Positions 18,232 through 26,679 of a stretch of 64,000 nt of DNA are shown piece after piece. This DNA comes from Clostridia bacterium. Its GTDB lineage: Bacteria > Bacillota > Clostridia > Oscillospirales > CAG-272. The translations under genes and the position numbers were made by a program. Location of the stretch: positions 62,001-126,000 of the forward strand of contig JAFRQK010000044.1 of NCBI GenBank assembly GCA_017428635.1. Direction: 5' to 3'. A model generated the notes under the pieces. It was not told the DNA's origin, ran no database searches, and saw only the letters and a list, made by a program, of their open reading frames with translations. Position 1 is the first letter of the stretch. Each line of letters starts with the position of its first letter.

Positions 18232-18951
18232 TTAAACCTCTTCAAAAACTATCTCCGCTTCAGCGTTGACCTCGCCGGACCCTTTCACCGATCTGACGTA
18301 ATGGACCCCGTCGAGTTCTCCGTGATAGATCTTGAGCGTGCAGCCGAGCGGCGCTTCCGAGCGGAAACTGATCCCCATCGACACCGCGCGGCGGCCCTTC
18401 ATCGGAGCCGCCCATCCGCAGAGGAAATCGGGATACTTCGTATTGTTCATGTGGCCGTTCACGTCGACGTCCGCGTACTCGACCGTCCTCTCGCCCGCGA
18501 GGCGCAGGGACACGTCGTCCGGTATACGGATGCGAGCGGGCGCGTCGAGCTCGAGCGGTTCGTCTTCGCCGTACGAGAAATCGACCTCGCTGACCCGGTA
18601 GATCCTGCGGTCCCCGACGCCGATCAGAGCCCAGCACGTCGCGGCCTCCGCCATGATCATACCGTCTCTTTTGATCCTGAAACATCTGTTGAAGATCGCG
18701 CCCTTCGAGGGCGTCGTCCACGTTTCCGACTCGATCTCGTCGTGAGCGCGGAGCGGATCGTAGAGGGAAAGGCGCAGACGCGACACGACGAACGCCAGCC
18801 CCCGGTCGAGCAGTTCGCGGTAAGAGGGACCCTCCCCCTCCATCTGGCAGTTCACGGTGTCCTGCATATAGCGCAGGACGCCCGACGCGCTCACCGTATC
18901 ATTCAGGTCGGCGTCGTTCGCGTTGATCTTGTATTTCTCAACCCATTTCAT
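18232..18951 (-). CDS. Acyl-ACP thioesterase (FatA/FatB family)
   Basis: 239 residues with two hotdog folds. It releases fatty acids from acyl carrier protein. The N-terminal half has the NDADLNDTVSASGVLRYMQD start of the family, and the second half has the catalytic-region signature VEYADVDVNGHMNNTKYPDF (Asn, His). Chain-length preference cannot be read. It follows the aldolase gene on the same strand with a hairpin between them. Confidence 0.88.
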   Translation of the reverse strand: MKWVEKYKINANDADLNDTVSASGVLRYMQDTVNCQMEGEGPSYRELLDRGLAFVVSRLRLSLYDPLRAHDEIESETWTTPSKGAIFNRCFRIKRDGMIMAEAATCWALIGVGDRRIYRVSEVDFSYGEDEPLELDAPARIRIPDDVSLRLAGERTVEYADVDVNGHMNNTKYPDFLCGWAAPMKGRRAVSMGISFRSEAPLGCTLKIYHGELDGVHYVRSVKGSGEVNAEAEIVFEEV

Positions 18952-18963
18952 ATTGCATTCTCC

Positions 18964-19004
18964 AAAACTCCGAGGAACGCGAGCCGCGTCCCCCGGAGTC
19001 CGTT
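18964..19004. terminator. Hairpin between fba and the thioesterase gene
   Basis: ACTCCG and ACGCG pair with CGCGT and CGGAGT around a GAG/GCT centre, with short T runs on both strands. It is a likely intrinsic terminator after fba (minus), possibly partial. Confidence 0.55.
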
Positions 19005-19019
19005 TTTATCCGGTATTTA

Positions 19020-19955
19020 TCAGAGAGAATTTGCGGAGCCGAGCACGCAGTCGATCTTGTGAAGGACCATCTTCTTGACCTCTTCGCGAGCGACGGTGAG
19101 GTATCCTCTCGGGTCGAAGATCTCCGGGGACGCCTTGAGGACGCGGCGGATGCCGGCGGTCATCGCGAGGCGGATGTCGGAGTCGATGTTGATCTTGCAG
19201 ACCGCGAGTTTCGCGGCGTGGCGGAGCATATCCTCCGGAACGCCGAGAGCGCCGTCGAGTTTGCCGCCGCACTCGTTGATCTCGTCGACGAGTTCGGGGA
19301 TGACGGACGAAGCGCCGTGCAGAACGATCGGGAATCCGGGGAGGATCTCCATGATCCTCTCAAGGATGTCGAAGCGCAGTTTCGGCTCGGTGCCGGGCTT
19401 GAACTTGTATGCGCCGTGGCTCGTGCCGATGGCGATCGCGAGGGAGTCTACGCCGGTGCGGGAGACGAATTCCTCGACCTCCTCGGGACGGGTGTAGGAA
19501 GAATCCTCGGCTTTGACCTTGACCTCGTCCTCGACGCCCGCGAGCCTTCCGAGCTCGCCTTCGACGACGACGCCCTTATCGTGAGCGTACTCGACGACTT
19601 TCTTCGTCAGGGCGACGTTCTCCTCGAACGGATGATGCGAACCGTCGATCATGACGGAGGTGAATCCGGAGTCGATGCACGACTTGCAGATCTCGAAATC
19701 AGCGCCGTGGTCGAGATGAAGAGCCAGATCGATGCCGGTGTCCTCGACCGCCGCGTTCGCGAGCGCGCGCAGATAAACGGGTTTGGCGTACTTTCTCGCG
19801 CCTGCGGATACCTGAAGAACGACGGGGGTCTTTCTCTCGGCCGCCGCCTCGGTTATCGCCTGAATGATCTCCATATTGTTGATGTTGAAAGCGCCTATGG
19901 CGTAGCCGCCTTCATAGGCTTTGCGGAACATTTCTTTCGTCGTAACGAGTGCCAT
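19020..19955 (-). CDS. fba: Class II fructose-bisphosphate aldolase
   Basis: Zinc-dependent cleavage of fructose-1,6-bisphosphate into DHAP and glyceraldehyde-3-phosphate. 311 residues. It has AIGAFNINNMEIIQAI, catalytic Asp and zinc His in LALHLDHGADFE, VEGELGRLAGVED, the zinc and phosphate-loop segment AIGTSHGAYKFKPG, IVLHGASSVIPEL and KINIDSDIRLAMT. The start is placed at ATG 19955 (MALVTTKEMF), with AAAGGA 9 nt upstream; an in-frame ATG 18 nt earlier would put that RBS inside the gene. It has its own promoter. Tagatose-bisphosphate specificity is possible but less likely. Confidence 0.95.
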   Translation of the reverse strand: MALVTTKEMFRKAYEGGYAIGAFNINNMEIIQAITEAAAERKTPVVLQVSAGARKYAKPVYLRALANAAVEDTGIDLALHLDHGADFEICKSCIDSGFTSVMIDGSHHPFEENVALTKKVVEYAHDKGVVVEGELGRLAGVEDEVKVKAEDSSYTRPEEVEEFVSRTGVDSLAIAIGTSHGAYKFKPGTEPKLRFDILERIMEILPGFPIVLHGASSVIPELVDEINECGGKLDGALGVPEDMLRHAAKLAVCKINIDSDIRLAMTAGIRRVLKASPEIFDPRGYLTVAREEVKKMVLHKIDCVLGSANSL

Positions 19956-20012
19956 TTTATTCGGTCCTTTCATATTCGTGAGCCGATCTCCGGCTTTTAT
20001 TTTTACGACTCT

Positions 20013-20041
20013 ATTTTATCCCACATCGGGGGAAAAATCAA
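20013..20041 (-). promoter_or_regulatory. Sigma-A promoter of fba
   Basis: Minus strand TTGATT (20036-20041), 17-bp spacer, TAAAAT (20013-20018), 58 nt before the chosen start. Confidence 0.75.
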
Positions 20042-20120
20042 CCGTTTCCGCCAATTTTTTCGAGGTGTCGGGCCGCCTTTTCAAGGCATCGGTAAAACTG
20101 CATAAAAGCGAAAGAAAATC

Positions 20121-20149
20121 TTGCCTTGATTACTATATTATGCTATAAT
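20121..20149 (+). promoter_or_regulatory. Sigma-A promoter of fucI
   Basis: TTGCCT (20121-20126), 17-bp spacer ending in TGC, TATAAT (20144-20149); an extended -10. Transcription starts near 20156, about 57 nt before the ATG. Confidence 0.8.
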
Positions 20150-20212
20150 GAAAAATGAAAACAAACGCCTCCCGCGGGGAGACGGATTAAAAGACCGAAA
20201 GGAAAAAACGAT

Positions 20213-22015
20213 ATGGCAAAGAGCAGACTGATTGGCGACTACCCCGTGATCGGTATCCGTCCGACTATCGACGGACGCCGCGGAGCCCTCAGAGTAAGAG
20301 AATCGCTCGAAGACCAGACCATGAACATGGCAAAAGCGGCGGCGAAACTTTTTGAGGAGAACATAAAATACTCGAACGGCGAGCCGGTCAAGGTCATCAT
20401 CGCCGACACGACGATAGGACGCGTCGCGGAGAGCGCGGCGTGCGCCGACAAGTTCAAGAAGGCGGGCGTCGACATCACGCTTACCGTCACACCGTGCTGG
20501 TGCTACGGCTCCGAGACGATGGACATGGACCCCAACACGATCAAAGGCGTATGGGGATTCAACGGCACGGAGAGACCGGGCGCCGTCTACCTCGCGTCCG
20601 TTCTCGCGACCCACGCTCAGAAGGGTCTTCCCGCGTTCGGTATCTACGGTCACGACGTTCAGGATATGGACGACGCGTCGATCCCCGCCGACGTTGAGGA
20701 AAAACTCCTCCGTTTTGCGCGCGCGGCGGTCGCCTGCGCGACGATGAGAGGCAAATCGTACCTGCAGATAGGCTCGATCACCATGGGTATCGGCGGCTCC
20801 ATCATCGACTCCAAGTTCATCGAGGACTACCTCGGCATGAGAGTCGAGTCCGTCGACGAGGTCGAGATCATCCGCCGCATGAGCGAAGGCATCTACGACG
20901 AGGCCGAGTATCAGAAGGCGCTCGCGTGGACGAAGGCGAAATGCAAAGAGGGCTTCGACAAGAACCCGCCGGAGCTCCAGAACACCAGAGAAGTCAAGGA
21001 CGAGCAGTGGGAGTTCGTCGTCAAGATGATGGTCATCATCAAGGACCTCATGAACGGCAACCCGAACCTGCCGAAGGGAAGAGAAGAGGAGATGGTCGGT
21101 CACAACGCCATCGCCGCAGGCTTCCAGGGTCAGAGACAGTGGACCGACTTCTACCCGAACTGCGACTTCGCCGAATCGCTCCTCAACACGTCGTTCGACT
21201 GGGACGGCGTCAGAGAGCCGTATATCCTCGCTACCGAGAACGACGTGCTCAACGGCCTCGGCATGCTCTTCATGAAACTGCTCACGAACCGCGCTCAGAT
21301 CTTCGCGGACGTCCGCACCTACTGGTCGCCCGAGGCGGTCAAGCGCGCTACCGGCTACGATATCGAAGGCAAGGCTAAGGAAGCGGGCGGATTCATCCAC
21401 CTCATCAACTCCGGCGCGGCCTGTCTCGACGCCTGCGGCGAGGTCACGGACGAGAACGGCGACCCCGTCATGAAGCCGTGGTACGAGATGACCGACGCGG
21501 ACTGCGACAAGATCCTCGAGGCTACGACGTGGAATCCCGCCGACCTCGGCTACTTCCGCGGCGGCGGATATTCCTCGCGTTTCGCAACGAGAGCGGAAAT
21601 GCCCGCCACCATGATCCGTCTGAATCTGGTCGACGGTCTCGGACCGATGCTCCAGATCGCGGAGGGCTGGACCGTCCGGCTGCCCGAGGAAGTCAACGAT
21701 ATCCTCTGGAAGAGGACCGACTACACGTGGCCCTGCACCTGGTTCGCGCCGCGCACCACGGGCGAGGGAGCGTTCAAGACCGCTTACGACGTGATGAACA
21801 ACTGGGGCGCGAACCACGGCGCGATCAGCTACGGTCACATCGGCGCGGACCTCATCACGATGTGCTCGATGCTCCGCATCCCCGTCGCGATGCACAACGT
21901 CCCCGAGGACAAGATCTTCCGTCCCGCGGCTTGGGGTGCGTTCGGTATGTGCAAGGAAGGCGCCGATTTCCGCGCCTGCGCGAACTACGGCCCGCAGTTC
22001 AAAAAGACCAGATAA
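20213..22015 (+). CDS. fucI: L-fucose isomerase
   Basis: Mn-dependent interconversion of L-fucose and L-fuculose (also D-arabinose/D-ribulose). 600 residues, the normal length. It has the N-terminal [20 protein letters not shown], the nucleophile region [16 protein letters not shown] with the Glu ligand, [18 protein letters not shown] with the Asp ligand, and [18 protein letters not shown] with the His ligand. AAAGGA precedes the ATG. No fuculokinase, fuculose-phosphate aldolase or fucose transporter is in the window, so the rest of the pathway must lie elsewhere. The gene is strongly G+C-biased at third positions, as expected of a highly expressed gene. Confidence 0.95.
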   Translation: MAKSRLIGDYPVIGIRPTIDGRRGALRVRESLEDQTMNMAKAAAKLFEENIKYSNGEPVKVIIADTTIGRVAESAACADKFKKAGVDITLTVTPCWCYGSETMDMDPNTIKGVWGFNGTERPGAVYLASVLATHAQKGLPAFGIYGHDVQDMDDASIPADVEEKLLRFARAAVACATMRGKSYLQIGSITMGIGGSIIDSKFIEDYLGMRVESVDEVEIIRRMSEGIYDEAEYQKALAWTKAKCKEGFDKNPPELQNTREVKDEQWEFVVKMMVIIKDLMNGNPNLPKGREEEMVGHNAIAAGFQGQRQWTDFYPNCDFAESLLNTSFDWDGVREPYILATENDVLNGLGMLFMKLLTNRAQIFADVRTYWSPEAVKRATGYDIEGKAKEAGGFIHLINSGAACLDACGEVTDENGDPVMKPWYEMTDADCDKILEATTWNPADLGYFRGGGYSSRFATRAEMPATMIRLNLVDGLGPMLQIAEGWTVRLPEEVNDILWKRTDYTWPCTWFAPRTTGEGAFKTAYDVMNNWGANHGAISYGHIGADLITMCSMLRIPVAMHNVPEDKIFRPAAWGAFGMCKEGADFRACANYGPQFKKTR

Positions 22016-22028
22016 ACGTTATCCGAAA

Positions 22029-22047
22029 GGGGGCGCGCCGCGCCCCC
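22029..22047 (+). terminator. GC hairpin after fucI
   Basis: GGGGGCGC pairs with GCGCCCCC around a 3-nt loop. There is no real T run (TTATGC follows), so it may stabilise the fucI mRNA end or only partly terminate. Confidence 0.45.
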
Positions 22048-22081
22048 TTATGCTTTCATACGGCGTGAAAGGAGAACTGAA

Positions 22082-23170
22082 ATGAAAAAACTCGCTTTTG
22101 TTCTTGCCGTTCTGATGATCCTGCTTTGCTCGTGTACGTTCATACCGGGACAGCCCGAGACCGAAACGCAGAGCGCGCCCGTCGAGACGGAACCGGCAAC
22201 GGAACCCGCAACGGAACCCGCGACCGAGCCGGCGACCGAGCCCGCGGATACGGGTATCGTCATAACGCCCGATCCCGACGGCGACGCCGCGGCGTACGCC
22301 GCGATCTCGGCAAAGGCCGAGGGCGACGTCCGCTTCCGTTTCGTCAAGGCGTATATCGACGGCGACGGGAACGAAATGATAAATACGCTCGTCGAGACCG
22401 GATATTACTCGTGGGACGGCGCTTTCGACGAGTGGATCGAGGCGTTCGAAAAGTTCAGAGAGTCCTTCAAGATCACCCGTTATTCCGCGACCGAGGGGAC
22501 GGCGGTAAACGAGTACGGTTCGGAAGAGGAGAGGGTAACGTTTGCTTTCTCCGTTTACGAGAGCCGCAACGACAAAGTTCCCGCGGGCGAAAAAGAGATG
22601 GTGATCACCAACAGTTATATGGACGCGACCGTCTGGGTGACGGACTCCGCAATATCGGAAAAGAACGGCGAACTTCACGCCGCGCTTCCGAAGGACGCAG
22701 AGCTTCTCTGGTGGGCTGTCCCGTGTTACGGCATGATCGCCGACGGGTATACCGACGAATGGGGCCGCGACGTCGTAATGATGGATACGATCTTTCTTAC
22801 GATACCGGGCGTCGATTACTCGGACGGCGCGCCGGGAATGAGCGCGGATCAGCTCTCCGCCGCGGCGAAGGAACTGTTCGGGACCGACGTCTTCAACGTG
22901 ATCGACCCGCCCCTTTACGTGGGCGACGACGGACTGTATCACGTAGCGGGTCACGGCGGCATCTCGAGCTTTTACGAGCTGCTCTCGACGGAGGCTGACG
23001 GCGACGGATATATAATGAGGATGAGGATGTACGCGGACAAGGCGTATCTCGTTCCGTCCGACGAGTACGAGGTCAGGATCAAACGGTCGGACGGCCTTTA
23101 CGACTGGGTCTTCGATTACGTGAAGATCCTCGAGCGCGGAGAGGTTTCTCCCTACCTGTTCGAAAACTGA
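22082..23170 (+). CDS. Lipoprotein of unknown function with TEPA repeats
   Basis: 362 residues. The lipobox is LLCSC (Cys near residue 18). A linker follows in which the four-residue unit Ala-Thr-Glu-Pro is repeated about four times (residues 39-55). The globular remainder is rich in Asp, Gly and Tyr (KAYIDGDGNEMINTLVETGY, then several beta-rich segments) with no domain recognised. AAAGGAG precedes the ATG. It follows fucI by 66 nt across a hairpin and is closed by terminators. A surface role is inferred from the lipobox only. Confidence 0.75.
   Translation: MKKLAFVLAVLMILLCSCTFIPGQPETETQSAPVETEPATEPATEPATEPATEPADTGIVITPDPDGDAAAYAAISAKAEGDVRFRFVKAYIDGDGNEMINTLVETGYYSWDGAFDEWIEAFEKFRESFKITRYSATEGTAVNEYGSEEERVTFAFSVYESRNDKVPAGEKEMVITNSYMDATVWVTDSAISEKNGELHAALPKDAELLWWAVPCYGMIADGYTDEWGRDVVMMDTIFLTIPGVDYSDGAPGMSADQLSAAAKELFGTDVFNVIDPPLYVGDDGLYHVAGHGGISSFYELLSTEADGDGYIMRMRMYADKAYLVPSDEYEVRIKRSDGLYDWVFDYVKILERGEVSPYLFEN
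22189..22247 (+). repeat. 12-nt tandem coding repeats (Glu-Pro-Ala-Thr)
   Basis: Imperfect 12-nt units of the form GAACCCGCAACG/GAGCCGGCGACC encode the repeat linker after the lipobox. The copy number may vary between strains. Confidence 0.6.
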
Positions 23171-23176
23171 AAAACG

Positions 23177-23205
23177 GGGCTGCCGCACCGGCGCGGCAGC
23201 CCTTT
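23177..23205 (+). terminator. Terminator after the TEPA lipoprotein
   Basis: GGGCTGCCGC pairs perfectly with GCGGCAGCCC around a 6-nt loop and ends in TTT. A second, stronger hairpin follows at 23222. Confidence 0.7.
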
Positions 23206-23221
23206 CCGTATCCTTCGCGGC

Positions 23222-23254
23222 GGCGTCGAAAAATGCGTTTTTCGACGCCTTTTT
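23222..23254 (+). terminator. Second, strong terminator before the esterase operon
   Basis: GGCGTCGAAAAA pairs perfectly with TTTTTCGACGCC around a TGCG loop, and the T run continues to 23254. It directly abuts the next promoter. Confidence 0.85.
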
Positions 23255-23255
23255 C

Positions 23256-23285
23256 TTGACTGTTTATATAATTATGTGGTATTAT
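23256..23285 (+). promoter_or_regulatory. Promoter of the esterase-nag-uxa cluster
   Basis: TTGACT (23256-23261), 18-bp spacer, TATTAT (23280-23285), with an overlapping TATAAT 3 nt on. About 35 nt separate it from the start codon. Confidence 0.65.
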
Positions 23286-23320
23286 AATATTTTAGAAAAG
23301 AAAGAGAAGAGGACGCAGTT

Positions 23321-24340
23321 ATGAGCTCGTTTTTTCTCGGCGATATGTGGAATGAAATGGCTGCGGGGCACACGCCGGAGCTGTCTTTTTCGCACTCGGG
23401 CATGAGTTTTTCCGAGTGGCGTGAGACGGCGCTCGCGAAGCTGACCGAACTGCTCGGACCCGAGCCGGAGCCGGTCGACCTCTCCCCCTCCGTCGAGAGC
23501 GAAGAGGATCTCGGCGACGTAGTGAGGAGAAGGGTGATCCTTCACACCGACGCCTGCACGCTCATGCCGTGCTGGGTCACCGTTCCGAAAAACAGAGACG
23601 GGAAAGTTCCCGCCATCCTCTGCTCCCACGGTCACGGTCCGTTCGGGAAGAACTCCGTCGCCGGTATCCGCAATTCTCCCGAGGCGGAAGCGGATATCGA
23701 AGGATCGAATTACGATTTCGGTCTTCAGATGGCGCGCGAGGGATTCGTGACGGTCGCCCCCGACCTGCGCGGTTTCGGAGAACGGCGCGATCCCTTCGAC
23801 CCGATCCCGAACCGCGATCCCTGCAACGTCAATTTCATAAAAGGTGCGCTGTTCGGAATATATCCGATGACGCTCAATATATTTGATTTCAGACGGTGTA
23901 TCGACTACGTCGAAACGCTTCCCGAAGCCGACGCCGACAGGATCGGCATGATGGGTCTGTCGCAGGGCGGCACGATGACGACGTTCACGACTGCGGTCGA
24001 GCCCCGGATCAAGGCGTGCGATATAATAGGCTACGTCAACCCGTTCTCGGGATTCGCCGTCCGCGACGGCAATTTCTGCGGCTCGCAGATCGTCCCGGGG
24101 ATATACAGATATTTCGACACGTTCGATATCGCCGGTCTGATCGCGCCCCGCCCGTGCCTTATGGAGATGGGGCGGAACGACGACTGCTTCCGCTTCGACG
24201 AACTCTACCGCGGATACGAGGAGACGAGGGCGATATACGAGGCGGCGGGAGTTCCCGATCTGATCGAGGCGGACGTCCATCCGGGAGGTCACGCCTATTC
24301 CGGGGTCAAAGCGCCCGGATTCTTCAAAAAGCATCTGTAA
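23321..24340 (+). CDS. Alpha/beta hydrolase, dienelactone hydrolase / acetyl-xylan-esterase-like
   Basis: 339 residues, cytoplasmic (no signal). It has the strand-turn HGHGPFGKNSVAG with oxyanion-forming residues, DLRGFGERRDPFDP, the nucleophile elbow MMGLSQGGTMTTF, an acid in MEMGRNDDCFRFDE and catalytic His in HPGGHAYSG. It resembles the Abhydrolase_7 group, which includes intracellular carbohydrate deacetylases. It heads a cluster with nagB, uxaB, uxaA and nagA, which suggests removing acetyl groups from imported oligosaccharides; that substrate is inferred. Confidence 0.8.
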   Translation: MSSFFLGDMWNEMAAGHTPELSFSHSGMSFSEWRETALAKLTELLGPEPEPVDLSPSVESEEDLGDVVRRRVILHTDACTLMPCWVTVPKNRDGKVPAILCSHGHGPFGKNSVAGIRNSPEAEADIEGSNYDFGLQMAREGFVTVAPDLRGFGERRDPFDPIPNRDPCNVNFIKGALFGIYPMTLNIFDFRRCIDYVETLPEADADRIGMMGLSQGGTMTTFTTAVEPRIKACDIIGYVNPFSGFAVRDGNFCGSQIVPGIYRYFDTFDIAGLIAPRPCLMEMGRNDDCFRFDELYRGYEETRAIYEAAGVPDLIEADVHPGGHAYSGVKAPGFFKKHL

Positions 24341-24354
24341 AAAGGAGACCGAAT

Positions 24355-25125
24355 ATGAAGATCATCGTCAGCCGCGACGCGAAAGAACTCGGCGCGAACG
24401 CCGCCGATCTCGTCGCGGAGAAGATAAACGCGGCCATCGCCGATCACGGCGCCGCGCGTATCGTCCTTTCCACGGGAGCCTCCCAGCTCACCGCGCTTGA
24501 GGAACTCATCAAAAGAGACGTCGACTGGTCGCGCGTGGAGATGTATCATCTCGACGAGTACGTCGACCTTCCCGAGACCCATATAGCGAGTTTCCGCAAA
24601 TACCTCAAGGAGAGATTTATCTCAAAGGTAGATCTCAAGGACGCCCACCTTGTCGACGGCACCCGCGAGGGGATCGCGGCTCTGACGGAGTCGCTCCGCT
24701 GTGCGCCGATCGACGTCGGACTTATCGGCATCGGGGAGAACGCGCACATCGCGTTCAACGATCCGCCCGCCGACTTCGACACGAAAGAGGCGTATATAGT
24801 CGTTAACCTCAACGACGCCTGCAAGCGTCAGCAGGTCAGGGAGGGCTGGTTCGCCACCGTCGACGACGTACCGAAGCAGGCGGTCTCGATGACCGTCTAC
24901 CAGATCCTCAAGTGCCGCGCGATCGTCTCGATCGTTCCGTACGCCGTCAAGGCGGACGCGGTGAAAAAGACGCTGGAAAGCGACGCGACGAGGGATATCC
25001 CCGCGACGGTCATGAAAGCGCATCCGGACTTTACTCTCTTCGTAGACGAAGACTCTTTTGCCTCCGTCGACGAGGCGCGGATCCGTCCCGCCGAGGGATG
25101 CGACTGCCTGATAGAACACAGATGA
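24355..25125 (+). CDS. nagB: Glucosamine-6-phosphate deaminase
   Basis: Turns glucosamine-6-phosphate into fructose-6-phosphate and ammonia. 256 residues. Family landmarks are the phosphate loop LSTGASQLTALEELI, YHLDEYVDLPETHIASFRKY with the catalytic Asp, and GLIGIGENAHIAFNDPPADF with the catalytic His (the usual Gly before His is Ala here). It closes with MTVYQILKCRAIVSIVP. The start is ATG 24355 with AAAGGAG 8 nt upstream; the open frame extends further upstream without an RBS. nagA lies three genes downstream, so the pair is complete but split by uxaB-uxaA. Confidence 0.9.
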   Translation: MKIIVSRDAKELGANAADLVAEKINAAIADHGAARIVLSTGASQLTALEELIKRDVDWSRVEMYHLDEYVDLPETHIASFRKYLKERFISKVDLKDAHLVDGTREGIAALTESLRCAPIDVGLIGIGENAHIAFNDPPADFDTKEAYIVVNLNDACKRQQVREGWFATVDDVPKQAVSMTVYQILKCRAIVSIVPYAVKADAVKKTLESDATRDIPATVMKAHPDFTLFVDEDSFASVDEARIRPAEGCDCLIEHR

Positions 25126-25130
25126 TTATT

Positions 25131-25176
25131 ACGGGACGTTCCCCCGGGCGAGCCGCCCGGGGCGGCGTCCCGTTTT
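25131..25176 (+). terminator. Large GC hairpin between nagB and uxaB
   Basis: GGGACG pairs with CGTCCC, and inside it CCCCGGGCG pairs with CGCCCGGGG around AGC. Only TTTT follows. It can partly terminate, or protect the 3' end of the upstream message and set different levels for nagB and the uxa genes. Confidence 0.6.
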
Positions 25177-25188
25177 GCGGAGTAATAT

Positions 25189-26670
25189 ATGAAAAACGTA
25201 AAAGAGATCGCGTCGCGCAAACAGCGCCCCGTAAAAGTCGTTCAGTTCGGAGAGGGGAATTTTCTGCGGGCATTCGCCGACAGGATGATCGACGAGGCGA
25301 ACGAAAAGGGCGCGTTCTGCGGCAATATCGTCCTCGTCAAGCCGATAGAGTACGGATCGCTCGACCCGTTCCGCGAACAGGACTGCTTTTACACCGTCCT
25401 TGCGCGCGGGCGGGAGAACGGCGAGGTCGTGAACTCTCCCCGCGTCGTCACGTCCGTCTGCCGGGCGGTCGGCGCCGTCGAGGATTATCGCGACTTCATG
25501 GACCTTGCGGGAGAGCGGGAACTCTCCGTTATCATCTCGAACACCACCGAGGCGGGGATCGTATTCGACGGGGGGGACAGATTCGACGCCGAGCCGCCCC
25601 GCTCGTATCCCGGAAAACTGACGAAATTTCTGTTCGGGAGATATACCCGTTTCGGGGGCGACCCGTCGCGCGGCGTTATGATCCTTCCGGTCGAGCTGAT
25701 CGAGGACAACGGAAAGAAACTCAAAGAGTGCGTTTTCGGGCTCGCCGACCTCTGGGGTCTTCCCGAAGATTTCAAAAACTGGCTTTCCTCCGCCTGCCTT
25801 TTCACGTCGACGCTCGTCGACAGGATCGTCACCGGATATCCGAAGGGCGAGGGAGAGGCGGAAAAGATCCGGGAAGAGCTCGGTTACGAGGACCGTCTGC
25901 TCGATATCTGCGAGCCGTTCGGTCTCTGGGTCATCGAGACGGACGATATTCCCCGCGCGAAGTCGTTCCTCGACCTCGAGGCGGCGGGGATGCCGGTCGT
26001 ATATACCGATAATATGAAGCCGTATCGGAACAGAAAAGTTCGGATACTGAACGGGGCGCACACCTCGTTCGTTCCCGCCGCGTTCCTCGCCGGCCACGAA
26101 ATCGTCAGGGAGTGCATGAGCGATCCCGTCGTCCGCCCGTTCATCGACGCGGCGGTGTACCGCGAGATCGTCCCGTTCGTGAAACTTCCGCCCGACGAGG
26201 TGAAAAAGTTCGCGGACAGCGTGTGCGAACGGTTCGACAACCCGTTCATCGACCACGCCCTGATCTCGATCTCCCTCAATTCGGTCTCGAAATGGCGCGC
26301 GAGGGTACTGCCCAGCCTCAAGGATTTCGTTGCCGACCGCGGGATCGCGCCTCCGTGTCTCACCCTTTCTTTCGCCGCGCTCTGTGATTTCTACGCCCGC
26401 GGCGAGAAGACGGACGACGGGTTTTTCGGCACGCGCGGCGCGGGGAAATACGAGATAAGGGACGACCCCGCGGTGATCGATTTCTTCGCCCGATACGGAA
26501 AAGAGGAGGATATCGTTCTGCGCTTCGCCCGGAATGCCGATTTCTGGGGCGAGGACCTCACTCGGATCGGAAATTTCGGACAGGGAGTTTATCTCTGGCA
26601 CAAGGTCTTCACCGTCGACGGACCGGAGGCGGCGCTGAAATACGCCGTAAAAATGAACTCCGATTTTTGA
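25189..26670 (+). CDS. uxaB: Tagaturonate reductase
   Basis: NADH-dependent reduction of D-tagaturonate to D-altronate in galacturonate breakdown. 493 residues of the mannitol dehydrogenase superfamily. The N-terminal VVQFGEGNFLRAFADRMIDE is the UxaB version of the nucleotide fold. Other landmarks are ISNTTEAGIVFDGGDRFD, CLFTSTLVDRIVTGYP, and the catalytic Lys/Asn/His block DNMKPYRNRKVRILNGAHTS. It is adjacent to uxaA (9 nt), which supports tagaturonate rather than fructuronate. GGAG stands 6 nt before the ATG. Confidence 0.92.
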   Translation: MKNVKEIASRKQRPVKVVQFGEGNFLRAFADRMIDEANEKGAFCGNIVLVKPIEYGSLDPFREQDCFYTVLARGRENGEVVNSPRVVTSVCRAVGAVEDYRDFMDLAGERELSVIISNTTEAGIVFDGGDRFDAEPPRSYPGKLTKFLFGRYTRFGGDPSRGVMILPVELIEDNGKKLKECVFGLADLWGLPEDFKNWLSSACLFTSTLVDRIVTGYPKGEGEAEKIREELGYEDRLLDICEPFGLWVIETDDIPRAKSFLDLEAAGMPVVYTDNMKPYRNRKVRILNGAHTSFVPAAFLAGHEIVRECMSDPVVRPFIDAAVYREIVPFVKLPPDEVKKFADSVCERFDNPFIDHALISISLNSVSKWRARVLPSLKDFVADRGIAPPCLTLSFAALCDFYARGEKTDDGFFGTRGAGKYEIRDDPAVIDFFARYGKEEDIVLRFARNADFWGEDLTRIGNFGQGVYLWHKVFTVDGPEAALKYAVKMNSDF

Positions 26671-26679
26671 GGAGCGCTT

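Noticed and set aside
20138-21895. 585-codon open frame antisense to fucI
   Set aside because: Shadow of a highly biased gene; no start signal and no recognisable domain, while fucI motifs are complete on the plus strand.
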